6,803 nucleotides of DNA from CAYWNK01 sp047639615. GTDB taxonomy: Bacteria; Planctomycetota; UBA1135; GCA-002686595. Positions 1 to 6,086 of the stretch are shown one piece after another. A program made the position numbers and the translations under genes. How positions within the stretch are numbered: the stretch's first letter is position 1; the number at the start of each line of letters is the position of its first letter. The stretch covers positions 1 to 6,803 of the forward strand of contig JBLIOL010000296.1 of assembly GCA_047639615.1 (NCBI GenBank), in the 5' to 3' direction. Under the pieces are notes generated by a model. That model searched no databases, was not told where the DNA came from, and was given only the letters and a program-made list of their open reading frames with translations.

Positions 1-1595
1 CTCGGGCCAAGACCGGAGGCGCAATTCGTGCGCTACTGGACTTGGCTCCAAAGACTGCTCGACTCGTCCTTGGAAACGAGGAGAGGGACGTTCCGCTCGA
101 TTCCGTTCAGGTCGGCAACAGGCTGCGTGTACGCCCAGGTGAGAAGGTCCCTGTTGATGGGCTTGTCGTCGGCGGCACGAGCAGTGTTGACGAATCGATG
201 GTCTCGGGAGAGCCTATTGCGGTCAGTAAGGGCCAGGGCGATGCCGTAATCGGCGGCACGATCAACGGGACTGGCACGCTTCTCATTGAGGCCACCGGCG
301 TGGGGGAGGAAACCCTACTCGCACGCATCGTGCAACTAGTTGCGACTGCGCAGCGCAGCCGTGCCCCCGTGCAGAACCTCGTCGACCGTGTCTCTGCTTG
401 GTTCGTACCCGCAGTCGTGCTCACGGCGCTGCTTGCGTTTGTGCTTTGGAGCCTGCTTGGTCCTGAGCCTGCCCTCGCCTACGGTCTGCTCGCCTTTGTC
501 TCCGTGCTCATCATTGCCTGCCCTTGCGCCCTGGGGCTGGCAACGCCCATGTCCATTATGGTCGCAACTGGTAGGGGTGCCCAAGTCGGGGTGCTCTTTC
601 GAAACGCTGAAGCCATCCAGGCCCTGCGCGAAGTAGACACCCTGGTGGTGGACAAGACTGGCACGCTCACTCTGGGGGCCCCCAAGCTTGACCGAATCGT
701 AGCCATGGGAGATCTTGACCAAGACGACGTACTAGCCTTCGCCGCTGGGCTTGAGAAAGGCAGCGAGCACCCGCTGGCTGAAGCCATCATTGAGGGCGCT
801 GGGGAGCGTTCCTTGGAACCGGTCCAAGTTTCCAATTTCGAATCGGTTACGGGCAAGGGGGTGCTGGGGCGCTCTGGAGACAAGCGGCTTGCTCTCGGAA
901 ACGCCGCGCTCATGGAAGCTGAAGGCGCTTCACTTGAGGCAGTTGCCGTTGAAGTCAACGGCATGCGCGACACCGGAGCAACGGTGATGTACCTCGCAGT
1001 CAACGGGCAGCTCTCCGGGGCCATTTCCGTTGCTGACCCCATCAAGGACACGGCACCGGGTGCCCTTTCGAAGCTGAAAGGGGCTGGTCTGCAAATCATC
1101 ATGCTCACTGGAGACAACGAACGCACCGCGCGTGCTGTCGCCAAGACGCTCGGCATTGGCGAGGTTGTTGCGGACGCTCTTCCAGAAGACAAGCTCCGCT
1201 TGATCGAGGAACTCCAGGCGAAGGGCCACATTGTCGCGATGGCAGGCGATGGGGTGAACGATTCCCCAGCTCTTGCCAAGGCTAACGTTGGCATCGCCAT
1301 GGGTACCGGAACTGACATCGCCATGGAAAGCGCCGACGTTACCCTCGTTCGTGGAAACCTTGATGCTATCGCAAGTGCGCGAGACCTCAGCGTGCTCACG
1401 ATGCGGAACATCAAACAGAACCTCCTGCTTGCCTTCGGCTACAACGTGCTGGGCATTCCATTGGCAGCGGGCATTCTGTATCCGGTGACAGGTTGGCTCT
1501 TGAACCCGATGGTTGCTGCTGCGGCGATGAGCCTCAGCTCCGTATCGGTAATCCTCAACGCGCTGCGGCTCCGCCGCACATCACTTCGAGCCTAG
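1..1595 (+). CDS. copA: Cu(I)-exporting P1B-1-type ATPase, C-terminal part (5' end outside window)
   Basis: Inner-membrane pump that uses ATP to export Cu(I) from the cytoplasm. The frame is open from the window edge (first whole codon at 3) to TAG at 1593-1595, giving about 530 residues; the N-terminal metal-binding domain(s) and first helices lie upstream. Visible in order: the start of the actuator domain; SGEP in the actuator loop (about 207-218); two helices ending in the Cu-binding CPC (519-527); the phosphorylation motif DKTGTLT (651-671); the SEHP nucleotide-domain motif (about 765-773); TGDN (about 1107-1118); GDGVND (1245-1262); and two final helices carrying YN (near 1440) and M-SS (near 1530-1545). 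CPC, YN and MSS are the Cu(I) signature of P1B-1 pumps, as opposed to Zn/Cd pumps. The stop codon coincides with the CTAG bordering a MITE. It probably forms a copper cluster with the following oxidase. The family is certain; Ag(I) is a possible co-substrate. Confidence 0.96.
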   Translation, partial: RAKTGGAIRALLDLAPKTARLVLGNEERDVPLDSVQVGNRLRVRPGEKVPVDGLVVGGTSSVDESMVSGEPIAVSKGQGDAVIGGTINGTGTLLIEATGVGEETLLARIVQLVATAQRSRAPVQNLVDRVSAWFVPAVVLTALLAFVLWSLLGPEPALAYGLLAFVSVLIIACPCALGLATPMSIMVATGRGAQVGVLFRNAEAIQALREVDTLVVDKTGTLTLGAPKLDRIVAMGDLDQDDVLAFAAGLEKGSEHPLAEAIIEGAGERSLEPVQVSNFESVTGKGVLGRSGDKRLALGNAALMEAEGASLEAVAVEVNGMRDTGATVMYLAVNGQLSGAISVADPIKDTAPGALSKLKGAGLQIIMLTGDNERTARAVAKTLGIGEVVADALPEDKLRLIEELQAKGHIVAMAGDGVNDSPALAKANVGIAMGTGTDIAMESADVTLVRGNLDAIASARDLSVLTMRNIKQNLLLAFGYNVLGIPLAAGILYPVTGWLLNPMVAAAAMSLSSVSVILNALRLRRTSLRA

Positions 1596-1656
1596 CCTGT
1601 ATTATTCACGAAGACGCGCTCCAGAGTTCGCAACTCCTTTCCTGGTGGACATGTGG

Positions 1657-1745
1657 GTTGTTTCCTCTTGGGGTGAAAGTTGTCACCACAGACGGCCCCG
1701 TAGGGCTGCCCGAGTCCGTCAAACTTCTTCCCCAGTAGAAACAAC
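1657..1745 (+). other. Predicted conserved stem-loop inside MITE-A copy 1
   Basis: GTTGTTTC (1657-1664) pairs perfectly with GAAACAAC (1738-1745). After a small internal loop, TGGGG (1669-1673) pairs with CCCCA (1730-1734). Inside, GACGG and CCGTC (about 1691-1720) can pair around a small GCCC/GGGC hairpin. The same pairings exist in copy 2, where one difference (GTA against GCA) lies in the internal loop. Pairing was found by eye; no folding energy was computed. A structured RNA, a transposase-binding fold or a fossil of the parent element are all possible. Confidence 0.5.
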
Positions 1746-1754
1746 GCCTATCCC

Positions 1755-1784
1755 CGCAAGGGGGCGAGAGGGCACCCGCTTGCG
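1755..1784. other. Hairpin near the right end of MITE-A copy 1
   Basis: CGCAAG (1755-1760) is the exact inverted repeat of CTTGCG (1779-1784), and GGG/CCC can extend the stem. It lies where the two MITE-A copies differ most in sequence; copy 2 has a different hairpin there. No T-run follows, so it is not a standard intrinsic terminator. Confidence 0.45.
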
Positions 1785-1821
1785 AAGTCTGGTGTGCGTG
1801 TACATGAATAATGCAGGCTAG

Positions 1822-2009
1822 CGGCCGGAGCGTCTAGAACGCAAAGTCCAGCTACGGCCGTGGCCGTGCCGGTGGCAACTGACCCCTCGGCAGAAGCAGC
1901 ACTCTCAACCATGCAAGTGCTAGTGACTCCACACCTATACGTGTGTGCGACGACCCTGTCGCTGAACTTTATCTCGATGATTTCACACAACACTCCTCAG
2001 ACGAAACTC
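1822..2009 (+). promoter_or_regulatory. Leader between MITE-A and the oxidase; inverted repeat at 1854-1867
   Basis: This 188-bp gap has no convincing gene. It contains a perfect inverted repeat, ACGGCC-GT-GGCCGT (1854-1867), that could be an operator, and TATACG at 1936-1941, a possible -10 box without a good -35. No clear CueR- or CopR-type box was seen. The oxidase frame is open from GTG at 1860, so the leader may be partly translated, but the signal peptide argues for the start at 2010. Confidence 0.25.
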
Positions 2010-4127
2010 ATGCGCCCGCTGCTTTGGCTGCGGACCATTGTTTCGTGGTCTGTATGCTCAGCGCTGTTCGTAGGGGCTTTGCCCCTGGTCGCTCTATCGT
2101 CGCTGGTGTGCGCTCAAAATGATGCCGGGTCTGCTTCTCCGGTCTCCAAAGTCATGGAGTACGAGCTCCGAGTAGCGGCTGAGAGTTTTGCTCCAGCTGG
2201 AAAGAGCGTCGTGGCGCTCACCATCAACGGCGGCATCCCTGGACCAACGCTGTCGTTTACCGAAGGCGACACCGCTCGTATCACGGTGCGCAACACGCTT
2301 GTGGATCAGGAGACGTCCATTCACTGGCACGGGCTGCTCGTGCCCAACGTAATGGATGGCGTTCCCTACCTGACAACGCCCCCTATCGAGGCCGGCGGCT
2401 TCCGCATCTTCGAGTTCGTACTTCGGCAATCTGGCACCTACTGGTACCACTCGCATACGGGGCTCCAAGAGCAACGGGGTGTCTATGGTTCCATTGTTGT
2501 TCAGCCTCGCATTCCTGACGTAGACGTGGATCGAGAGCATGTAGTCGTGCTCTCCGATTGGACGAACGAGGATCCCCAAGAGGTAATGCGCACGCTGATG
2601 CGCGGTAGTGAGTGGTACGGGCAACGCAAGGGCACCTCTCAGTCGTTGCTTGGCGCCTGGAATCGCGGGGCGCTGGGAGAATTCTTCTCAAGAGAGCGCA
2701 GTCGCATGCCTCCGATGGATGTCTCGGATGTGGCCTACGACGCATTTCTGGCGAACGGAGAGCAGCGACATGGACTGCACGCGGAGCCTGGTGAAAGGGT
2801 GCTCTTGCGTGTCATCAATGCGGGCGCTTCGAGCTACTTTCACCTGACATCTGCTACAGGGCCAATGACCATCGTTGGAAGCGATGGGATGCGGGTGCGG
2901 CCCGTTGAAGTCAACAGACTCCTGATTGGTATGGCAGAGACTTATGACGTGATCATCACCATGCCTACCGAGCCTGCTGCCGTGGAGTTTCGCGCTACGG
3001 CTCAAGACGTCAGTGGCTACGCTTCCGTCATTCTCGGGCATGGAGAGCTGCTTGAAGCGAGCAATCCAGCTCGTCCGAACCTGTACACTATGAATGAGAG
3101 CGTGGTTGCGGGTATTGAGAGCGTCCACCCGGAGCGCGGTGCTGATGCCGCAACGGCTCCACGTCCCTTCGCGCCGTATGCACTGCTCGAATCCGTAGAG
3201 CCCACCGCTCTGGTGCTGGACGCAGGTGACGAAAAACGTGTGCGAGAGATCACTCTGCGACTGACTGGTGATATGAATCGCTACCGCTGGGGATTTGATG
3301 GAAAGACGTTGGCCGAGGACGCCGTCATCCCCATATCGGCTGGGGAGATTCTGCGCATCGAACTCGTCAACGACACGATGATGCACCATCCGCTTCACCT
3401 GCACGGCCACTTCTTCCGGCTCCTCAATGGCAAGGGAGAGCATGCTCCTCTGAAGCACACAGTTGACGTTCCGCCCATGGGCAAGCGCGTCATCGAGTGG
3501 GTGGCCGACGAAGAGGCCAAGGACTGGTTTTTCCACTGTCACCTCCTCTACCACATGGACGCGGGTATGGCGCGCGTCTTCAGCTATCGCGGACAGGCTC
3601 CCGACCATCGGCCGAGCATCGACCCAAAGCTTCTTAACCCAACCTTCGCCTTTGTGGATGCCGTTGTGCAGAGCCACATGACCATGGGCCGCGCCGTTGT
3701 TATGCAAGGGCGCAATGACTACCTCGTGCGCTGGGATGCAGGCATCGATGCGGAGGAGCACGAAGACCGCGAGATTGACGTGGCCTGGTCCCGCTACGTG
3801 GACCAGAATTTATCCTCTATCCTTGGCTACCGCTTTACGAACGTTCATGGCGCAAGTGACCGTCTCTTCGGTGGTGTGCGCTACCGCCTGCCCTATCTCG
3901 TGAAGTCGGAGCTGACTCTTGACGAGCGCGGCGATCTGCGTATAAGCCTTGAGAAGGAGTACATGCTGAGCAACCGCTTGGCGGCCTTTGCGAGCGGCGA
4001 ATACGACACCAATACCTACACTGAGTGGGAGGCGGGCCTGGGCTGGACGCTATCGAAGCGTTTTGGCTTGGTCGCCAGCTACCACTCGGAACATCGCGCC
4101 GGATTCGGTCTCTCGTTCAGCTTCTGA
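2010..4127 (+). CDS. Secreted multicopper oxidase (CopA/PcoA type) with C-terminal beta-barrel-like domain
   Basis: Periplasmic copper oxidase, 705 residues, expected to oxidise Cu(I) to the less toxic Cu(II). ATG at 2010 was chosen because it begins a clean signal peptide (charged MRP/R8, hydrophobic stretch to about residue 33, cleavage likely after VCA35). Starts at 1860 (GTG) or 1977 (ATG) would bury it; no strong ribosome-binding site decides. Copper ligands are complete: HWHG at 105-108, HSH at 147-149, HPLHLHG at 460-466, and HCHLLYHMDAGM from 509, with type-1 Cys510, His460, His515 and axial Met520. The layout is the three-cupredoxin CopA class. Residues about 530-705 are extra: alternating hydrophobic/polar strands ending in aromatic-rich LSFSF, like an outer-membrane or CopB-like barrel. 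From memory, Bacteroidota oxidases can have a similar tail. It follows the ATPase after a MITE and is followed 42 nt later by a lipoprotein gene. The symbol copA is also used for this family; it is left out to avoid confusion with the ATPase. Confidence 0.93.
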   Translation: MRPLLWLRTIVSWSVCSALFVGALPLVALSSLVCAQNDAGSASPVSKVMEYELRVAAESFAPAGKSVVALTINGGIPGPTLSFTEGDTARITVRNTLVDQETSIHWHGLLVPNVMDGVPYLTTPPIEAGGFRIFEFVLRQSGTYWYHSHTGLQEQRGVYGSIVVQPRIPDVDVDREHVVVLSDWTNEDPQEVMRTLMRGSEWYGQRKGTSQSLLGAWNRGALGEFFSRERSRMPPMDVSDVAYDAFLANGEQRHGLHAEPGERVLLRVINAGASSYFHLTSATGPMTIVGSDGMRVRPVEVNRLLIGMAETYDVIITMPTEPAAVEFRATAQDVSGYASVILGHGELLEASNPARPNLYTMNESVVAGIESVHPERGADAATAPRPFAPYALLESVEPTALVLDAGDEKRVREITLRLTGDMNRYRWGFDGKTLAEDAVIPISAGEILRIELVNDTMMHHPLHLHGHFFRLLNGKGEHAPLKHTVDVPPMGKRVIEWVADEEAKDWFFHCHLLYHMDAGMARVFSYRGQAPDHRPSIDPKLLNPTFAFVDAVVQSHMTMGRAVVMQGRNDYLVRWDAGIDAEEHEDREIDVAWSRYVDQNLSSILGYRFTNVHGASDRLFGGVRYRLPYLVKSELTLDERGDLRISLEKEYMLSNRLAAFASGEYDTNTYTEWEAGLGWTLSKRFGLVASYHSEHRAGFGLSFSF

Positions 4128-4169
4128 GACCGAAGCATCACATCCACCTTTCCTGGAACCCTAAGAGCC

Positions 4170-4406
4170 ATGCTCAAAATTATTCTCCCTCTCACCCTTT
4201 CGCTCGTCTCGTGCACCTCAACGCCGAAGGCCGTGCGCCCCTACGTCCTGGATACGTGCGTTGTTATGGATAGCAAGCTCGGCACGATGGGAGACCCCAT
4301 CGTACGTGTCTACAAAGGGCAGGAGGTCAAGTTCTGCTGCGCGCCTTGCGTCGATGAGTTCGAGTCTGACCCCGAATTTTACCTCGAAAAGATGGAGCAG
4401 GAATAG
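4170..4406 (+). CDS. Small lipoprotein with YHS/TRASH-like metal-binding motif
   Basis: Protein of 78 residues. A lysine-containing hydrophobic start leads to the lipobox LVSC with Cys15 as the predicted lipidation site, so the mature protein would be anchored to a membrane facing the periplasm. The rest is one small domain: Cys30 in the TCVVMD strand, a G-x-MG turn (38-41), VYKGQEVKFCC (47-57) and FCCAPC (55-60), followed by an FxxDPxxYL helix (64-72). This spacing, a single Cys followed by a Cys pair and then DP..YL, is typical of YHS/TRASH-like domains seen with copper proteins. It starts 42 nt after the oxidase on the same strand behind a weak AAGAG, so it is probably in the same operon. 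A copper-binding or chaperone role is inferred from motif and neighbours; the substrate is not shown by sequence. Confidence 0.82.
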   Translation: MLKIILPLTLSLVSCTSTPKAVRPYVLDTCVVMDSKLGTMGDPIVRVYKGQEVKFCCAPCVDEFESDPEFYLEKMEQE

Positions 4407-4430
4407 CGCGCCTGCTGAGCTGCGCCTCGC

Positions 4431-4466
4431 AGAGCAAGGCTCTTAGCTTGTACCTAGAAGCAAGCT
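4431..4466 (+). terminator. Possible weak terminator after the copper genes
   Basis: Two small hairpins follow the lipoprotein stop: AGAGC-AAG-GCTCT (4431-4443), then AGCTTG paired with CAAGCT across a 10-nt loop (4445-4466). The stems are only 5-6 bp and there is no long T-run, so the call rests mostly on position. Confidence 0.25.
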
Positions 4467-4549
4467 CAAGGAGCGTCCCAACCAGCAAGTCGGAGGATCG
4501 GAAGTTCAGCGGGCCTCATCATCCACCCGAGCTAACCGCCACGGTTCGA

Positions 4550-4596
4550 TGACCCCGCACCCTGGCCCAAGAGTCCAGTCCCCTGACCCCGCACCC
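4550..4596. repeat. 13-bp direct repeat in non-coding stretch 4407-4679
   Basis: TGACCCCGCACCC occurs at 4550-4562 and again at 4584-4596. Apart from this and the hairpins at 4431-4466, I see nothing functional in 4407-4679; open frames there have no recognisable protein character. Confidence 0.5.
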
Positions 4597-4679
4597 GGCC
4601 GACCTCCCTCTCGCTTGCTGCTTACGACCCATCGGCCGGTGCACCGTAGCCGCACAGCTACACCTTCCCCCTGGGTCGA

Positions 4680-4709
4680 GGCGTTGGTGGGCGTTGGTGG
4701 GCGTTGGTG
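4680..4709. repeat. Threefold tandem 10-bp repeat made of the IS terminal sequence
   Basis: GGCGTTGGTG occurs three times without change at 4680-4689, 4690-4699 and 4700-4709. The third copy continues as CAC, reproducing the first 13 bases of the terminal repeat of the second IS relic (5701-5716). The outer end of this IS copy has therefore been tandemly repeated. Confidence 0.8.
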
Positions 4710-4783
4710 CACTATTGCCCGTCCTCAGTGCGCCCTACAGGGCTGTTCTCAGGTCCTGGCCTCGCTCAGGCGATGGTCCCGGC

Positions 4784-4912
4784 ATGAACTCTAGAGTCCA
4801 CCCCAAGTACAAGACCAAATATCAAGTCACCAACTGGTCCGAGTACGACTAGGCCCTCGTCGAGCGCGGCAACATCCTTGCTCTATGGAGAGGCGACTCG
4901 GAGTCGTGGTAG
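4784..4912 (+). pseudogene. Transposase fragment (IS5-like N-terminus), decayed
   Basis: From ATG 4784 the frame gives MNSRVHPKYKTKYQVTNW then SEYD, an amber stop (4850-4852), ALVERGNI, and a second amber stop at 4910-4912. It matches the transposase pseudogene at 5786 at about 21 of 31 positions, including the KY-VT-W-EYD and ALV-RG motifs typical of the first 40 residues of IS5-family transposases. The first stop stands where the other copy has Arg (CGG). No catalytic DDE region is present. It is a dead remnant, older or faster-decaying than the other copy. Confidence 0.75.
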
Positions 4913-5050
4913 CAGCGGGGGAGCTGTGTTCTCGTTCAACCCTGGCCTCGACAGAAGCGGGCTCCGGCCGAAGCAGGGCTCCGAGAACTGCGGCAAATTC
5001 CGCTGAACGGCCACTTTGGAGGCCGGCCTAGTTTGTGGGCAGGGCGGGGT
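4913..5050. other. Short non-coding gap; weak hairpin at 5008-5025
   Basis: CGGCC (5008-5012) and GGCCG (5021-5025) form a 5-bp inverted repeat. Read on the minus strand it lies just after the membrane-protein stop and is followed by TT, so it might weakly terminate that gene. The rest is GC-rich with nothing I can name. Confidence 0.25.
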
Positions 5051-5413
5051 CTAGGCCGCTTCCTGCTCGCGGGCCACACGCGCGGCTTTGAAGCTCTGGA
5101 TGAAGGCCACCATGGCGTAGATCGAGGAGACCAGCATGATGCCGACCCGGACGATGGCCATGGTGTCCTCGCGGCCGACGGCGCCTTTGAGGGCCATGCC
5201 GAGGCCTAAGGCCACCACTAGGGTCAAGACCACGGCCACGTGGGCGATGACCTTGTTGTGGCTCTTCACGCCCGGATTGCAGACCAGGATAAGGGTCCCA
5301 AAGACCACAGGGATCAGGGCCGTGGGGGAGGGGCTATCGGAGCCGAGATAGCCCCAGGCGCCCAGGCCGAGCAGGAGGAGGGCGTTCAGGCGGGAGGCGA
5401 TGTGGGCTTGCAT
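5051..5413 (-). CDS. Small integral membrane protein of unknown function
   Basis: Protein of 120 residues, start ATG at 5413-5411, stop TAG at 5053-5051. It shows four likely membrane helices, at about residues 8-22, 30-45, 56-76 and 85-105, with short loops and a charged tail (KAARVAREQEAA). Distinctive loop motifs are NPGVKSHNKVIAH (about 46-58) and LKGAVGREDTMA (about 75-86). I recall similar proteins as uncharacterised membrane proteins in several phyla, but name no family or function. The frame stays open upstream to about 5542, but that stretch is proline-rich and unlike the rest, so the start at 5413 fits the first helix better; no ribosome-binding site supports it. Almost 90% of its third codon positions are G or C, against about two thirds in the copper genes, which suggests a different origin. 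It lies alone between two IS relics. Confidence 0.75.
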   Translation of the reverse strand: MQAHIASRLNALLLLGLGAWGYLGSDSPSPTALIPVVFGTLILVCNPGVKSHNKVIAHVAVVLTLVVALGLGMALKGAVGREDTMAIVRVGIMLVSSIYAMVAFIQSFKAARVAREQEAA

Positions 5414-5695
5414 GTGGGTCGAGGGGGGGGGCAGGGCGGGAACGGGGATGCTTCTTCGACACGAGATATAAGCAACGGATGTTGGCGATACCACAGCCAT
5501 CGGGCAGATCCAGGCGGGTCTGTAGCTGAGCATCGGTGCCATCAGGAGGGAGACCGCGGAGCATCTATGGCCAGAGGCTTCGAAGGCGGGCCGAGACTGC
5601 AGCTATGGGGCGCGCTCTTGCATGCTCGTTTTTCGCTGATGGTTGCAGTGCCCTGGTTGCAGTGCCCCGGGAGCAGGATCCCCTCTACCTGGTTC
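5414..5695 (-). promoter_or_regulatory. Upstream region of the membrane-protein gene; G9 tract and TATA-like box
   Basis: A run of nine G (5423-5431; nine C on the coding strand) begins 10 nt before the start codon, where a ribosome-binding site would be expected and is not seen. Further upstream the minus strand carries TTATAT (5471-5466), a possible -10 box without a good -35. The remainder to 5639 has open frames but no recognisable protein. Confidence 0.3.
5640..5667. repeat. Perfect 14-bp tandem duplication
   Basis: TGGTTGCAGTGCCC stands at 5640-5653 and again, directly adjoining and unchanged, at 5654-5667, some 30 bp outside the left end of IS relic 2. Confidence 0.85.
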
Positions 5696-5716
5696 GCTGG
5701 GGCGTTGGTGCACAAA
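5696..5716 (+). repeat. Left terminal inverted repeat of IS relic 2
   Basis: The core GGCGTTGGTGCACAAA (5701-5716) is identical to the complement of 6520-6535, and GCTG before it also matches. The first 13 bases recur at 4700-4712 in IS relic 1, supporting this as a true element end. Confidence 0.75.
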
Positions 5717-5785
5717 GCTCCACCCTCAGGGCGCTCCTGGTGAGCATCCAGAGTTTCAGGCCCAGGCTAGCCGGTGGCTTCGGGC

Positions 5786-6082
5786 ATGAACTCTCGCGTC
5801 TACCGGAAGCACAAGGCTAAGTACCGAGTCACCAGCTGGGCCGAGTACGACCGGGCGCTCGTCAAGCGTGGCGACATCACCCCCTGGATCACGCCCGAGG
5901 CAAACAAGGGCAGGAATGCCAAGCCGTCCGGTCGACGCGGGGCACCACAAATGTAGACGGACCCCGCCACCGAAACCGCGCTCACTCTCCGCCTGCTCTT
6001 GCCGTTGCCGCTCCGGCAAGACGAGGGTTTCCTGGGTCCCATGCTCGATTTGATGGACCTCCGTTTGGAAGCGCCCAACCAC
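5786..6082 (+). pseudogene. IS5-like transposase N-terminus with amber stop, truncated by a MITE
   Basis: From ATG 5786 the frame reads MNSRVYRKHKAKYRVTSW, AEYDRALVKRGDITPW and on to GRRGAPQM, then TAG (5954-5956). It continues in the same frame with TDPATETALTLR, LPLRQDEGFLGPML and EAPNH, ending at 6082 against CTAG and MITE-B. In IS5-family transposases the N-terminal KYRV-W-EYD..L..RG segment is followed by Y(S/T)D.AIETALTLR and LPLRQ.EG, so both sides of the stop belong to one protein and the TAG most simply replaces a Tyr codon. All residues after about 99, including the DDE catalytic domain, are missing. The product would be inactive. Confidence 0.8.
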
Positions 6083-6086
6083 CTAG

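Larger units (their letters stand above)
1596..1817. mobile_element. MITE-A copy 1, 222-bp non-coding element flanked by CTAG
   Basis: Dispersed repeat, about 94% identical to 6250-6480 over its first 162 bp (about 10 mismatches, no gaps). Its ends are inverted repeats of about 38 bp with 31 matches: the left begins CCTGTATTATTCACG and the right ends CATGAATAATGCAGG. CTAG lies directly outside both ends (1592-1595 and 1818-1821), as expected for a 4-bp target duplication; because CTAG is a palindrome it could also be counted as part of the terminal repeat. It has no credible gene. Size, ends and target duplication fit a miniature inverted-repeat element moved by a transposase not in this window. 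The CC start and 4-bp duplication would suit an IS1380-like or IS5-like enzyme, but I cannot assign the family. Confidence 0.85.
4680..4912 (+). mobile_element. IS relic 1: left end of an IS5-like element
   Basis: It shares the layout of the relic at 5696-6540: the end GGCGTTGGTGCAC (4700-4712), then 84 bp to a transposase-like ATG (85 bp in the other copy), then homologous coding sequence. Homology fades after about 4880, and I see no matching right end before the membrane-protein gene, so most of the element is lost. Confidence 0.7.

Noticed and set aside
479..1414. Long open frame on the minus strand (311 codons)
   Set aside because: It lies wholly opposite the ATPase and has low-complexity Ser/Ala/Pro-rich composition, as expected for an antisense shadow of a GC-rich gene.
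1657..1745. Integron attC site, because of the GTT...AAC inverted repeat
   Set aside because: The GTTRRRY/RYYYAAC core pattern is not met, and the repeat has transposon-like ends with CTAG borders.
1860..2009. Upstream GTG start extending the oxidase by 50 residues
   Set aside because: The extension would bury the signal peptide beginning at 2010, and its residues show no conserved character.
2688..3761. Long open frame on the minus strand (357 codons)
   Set aside because: Antisense to the oxidase, with no recognisable motifs or credible start; the plus strand carries the full copper motifs.
4680..4709. Start of a CRISPR or iteron array
   Set aside because: Only three 10-bp units with no spacers, and they equal the terminal sequence of an IS.
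5334..5564. Minus-strand frame upstream of and overlapping the membrane protein
   Set aside because: Mixed proline/arginine-rich content with no recognisable domain; it overlaps the better-supported gene in another frame.
4850..5956. TAG recoding (amber read as an amino acid), because both transposase copies have in-frame TAG
   Set aside because: Good genes here also end in TAG, at sensible ends, and the transposase copies lack their catalytic part, so simple decay explains the stops.
5756..6082. Minus-strand open frame opposite the second transposase remnant
   Set aside because: The plus strand carries recognisable transposase motifs on both sides of the amber stop; the minus frame has none.
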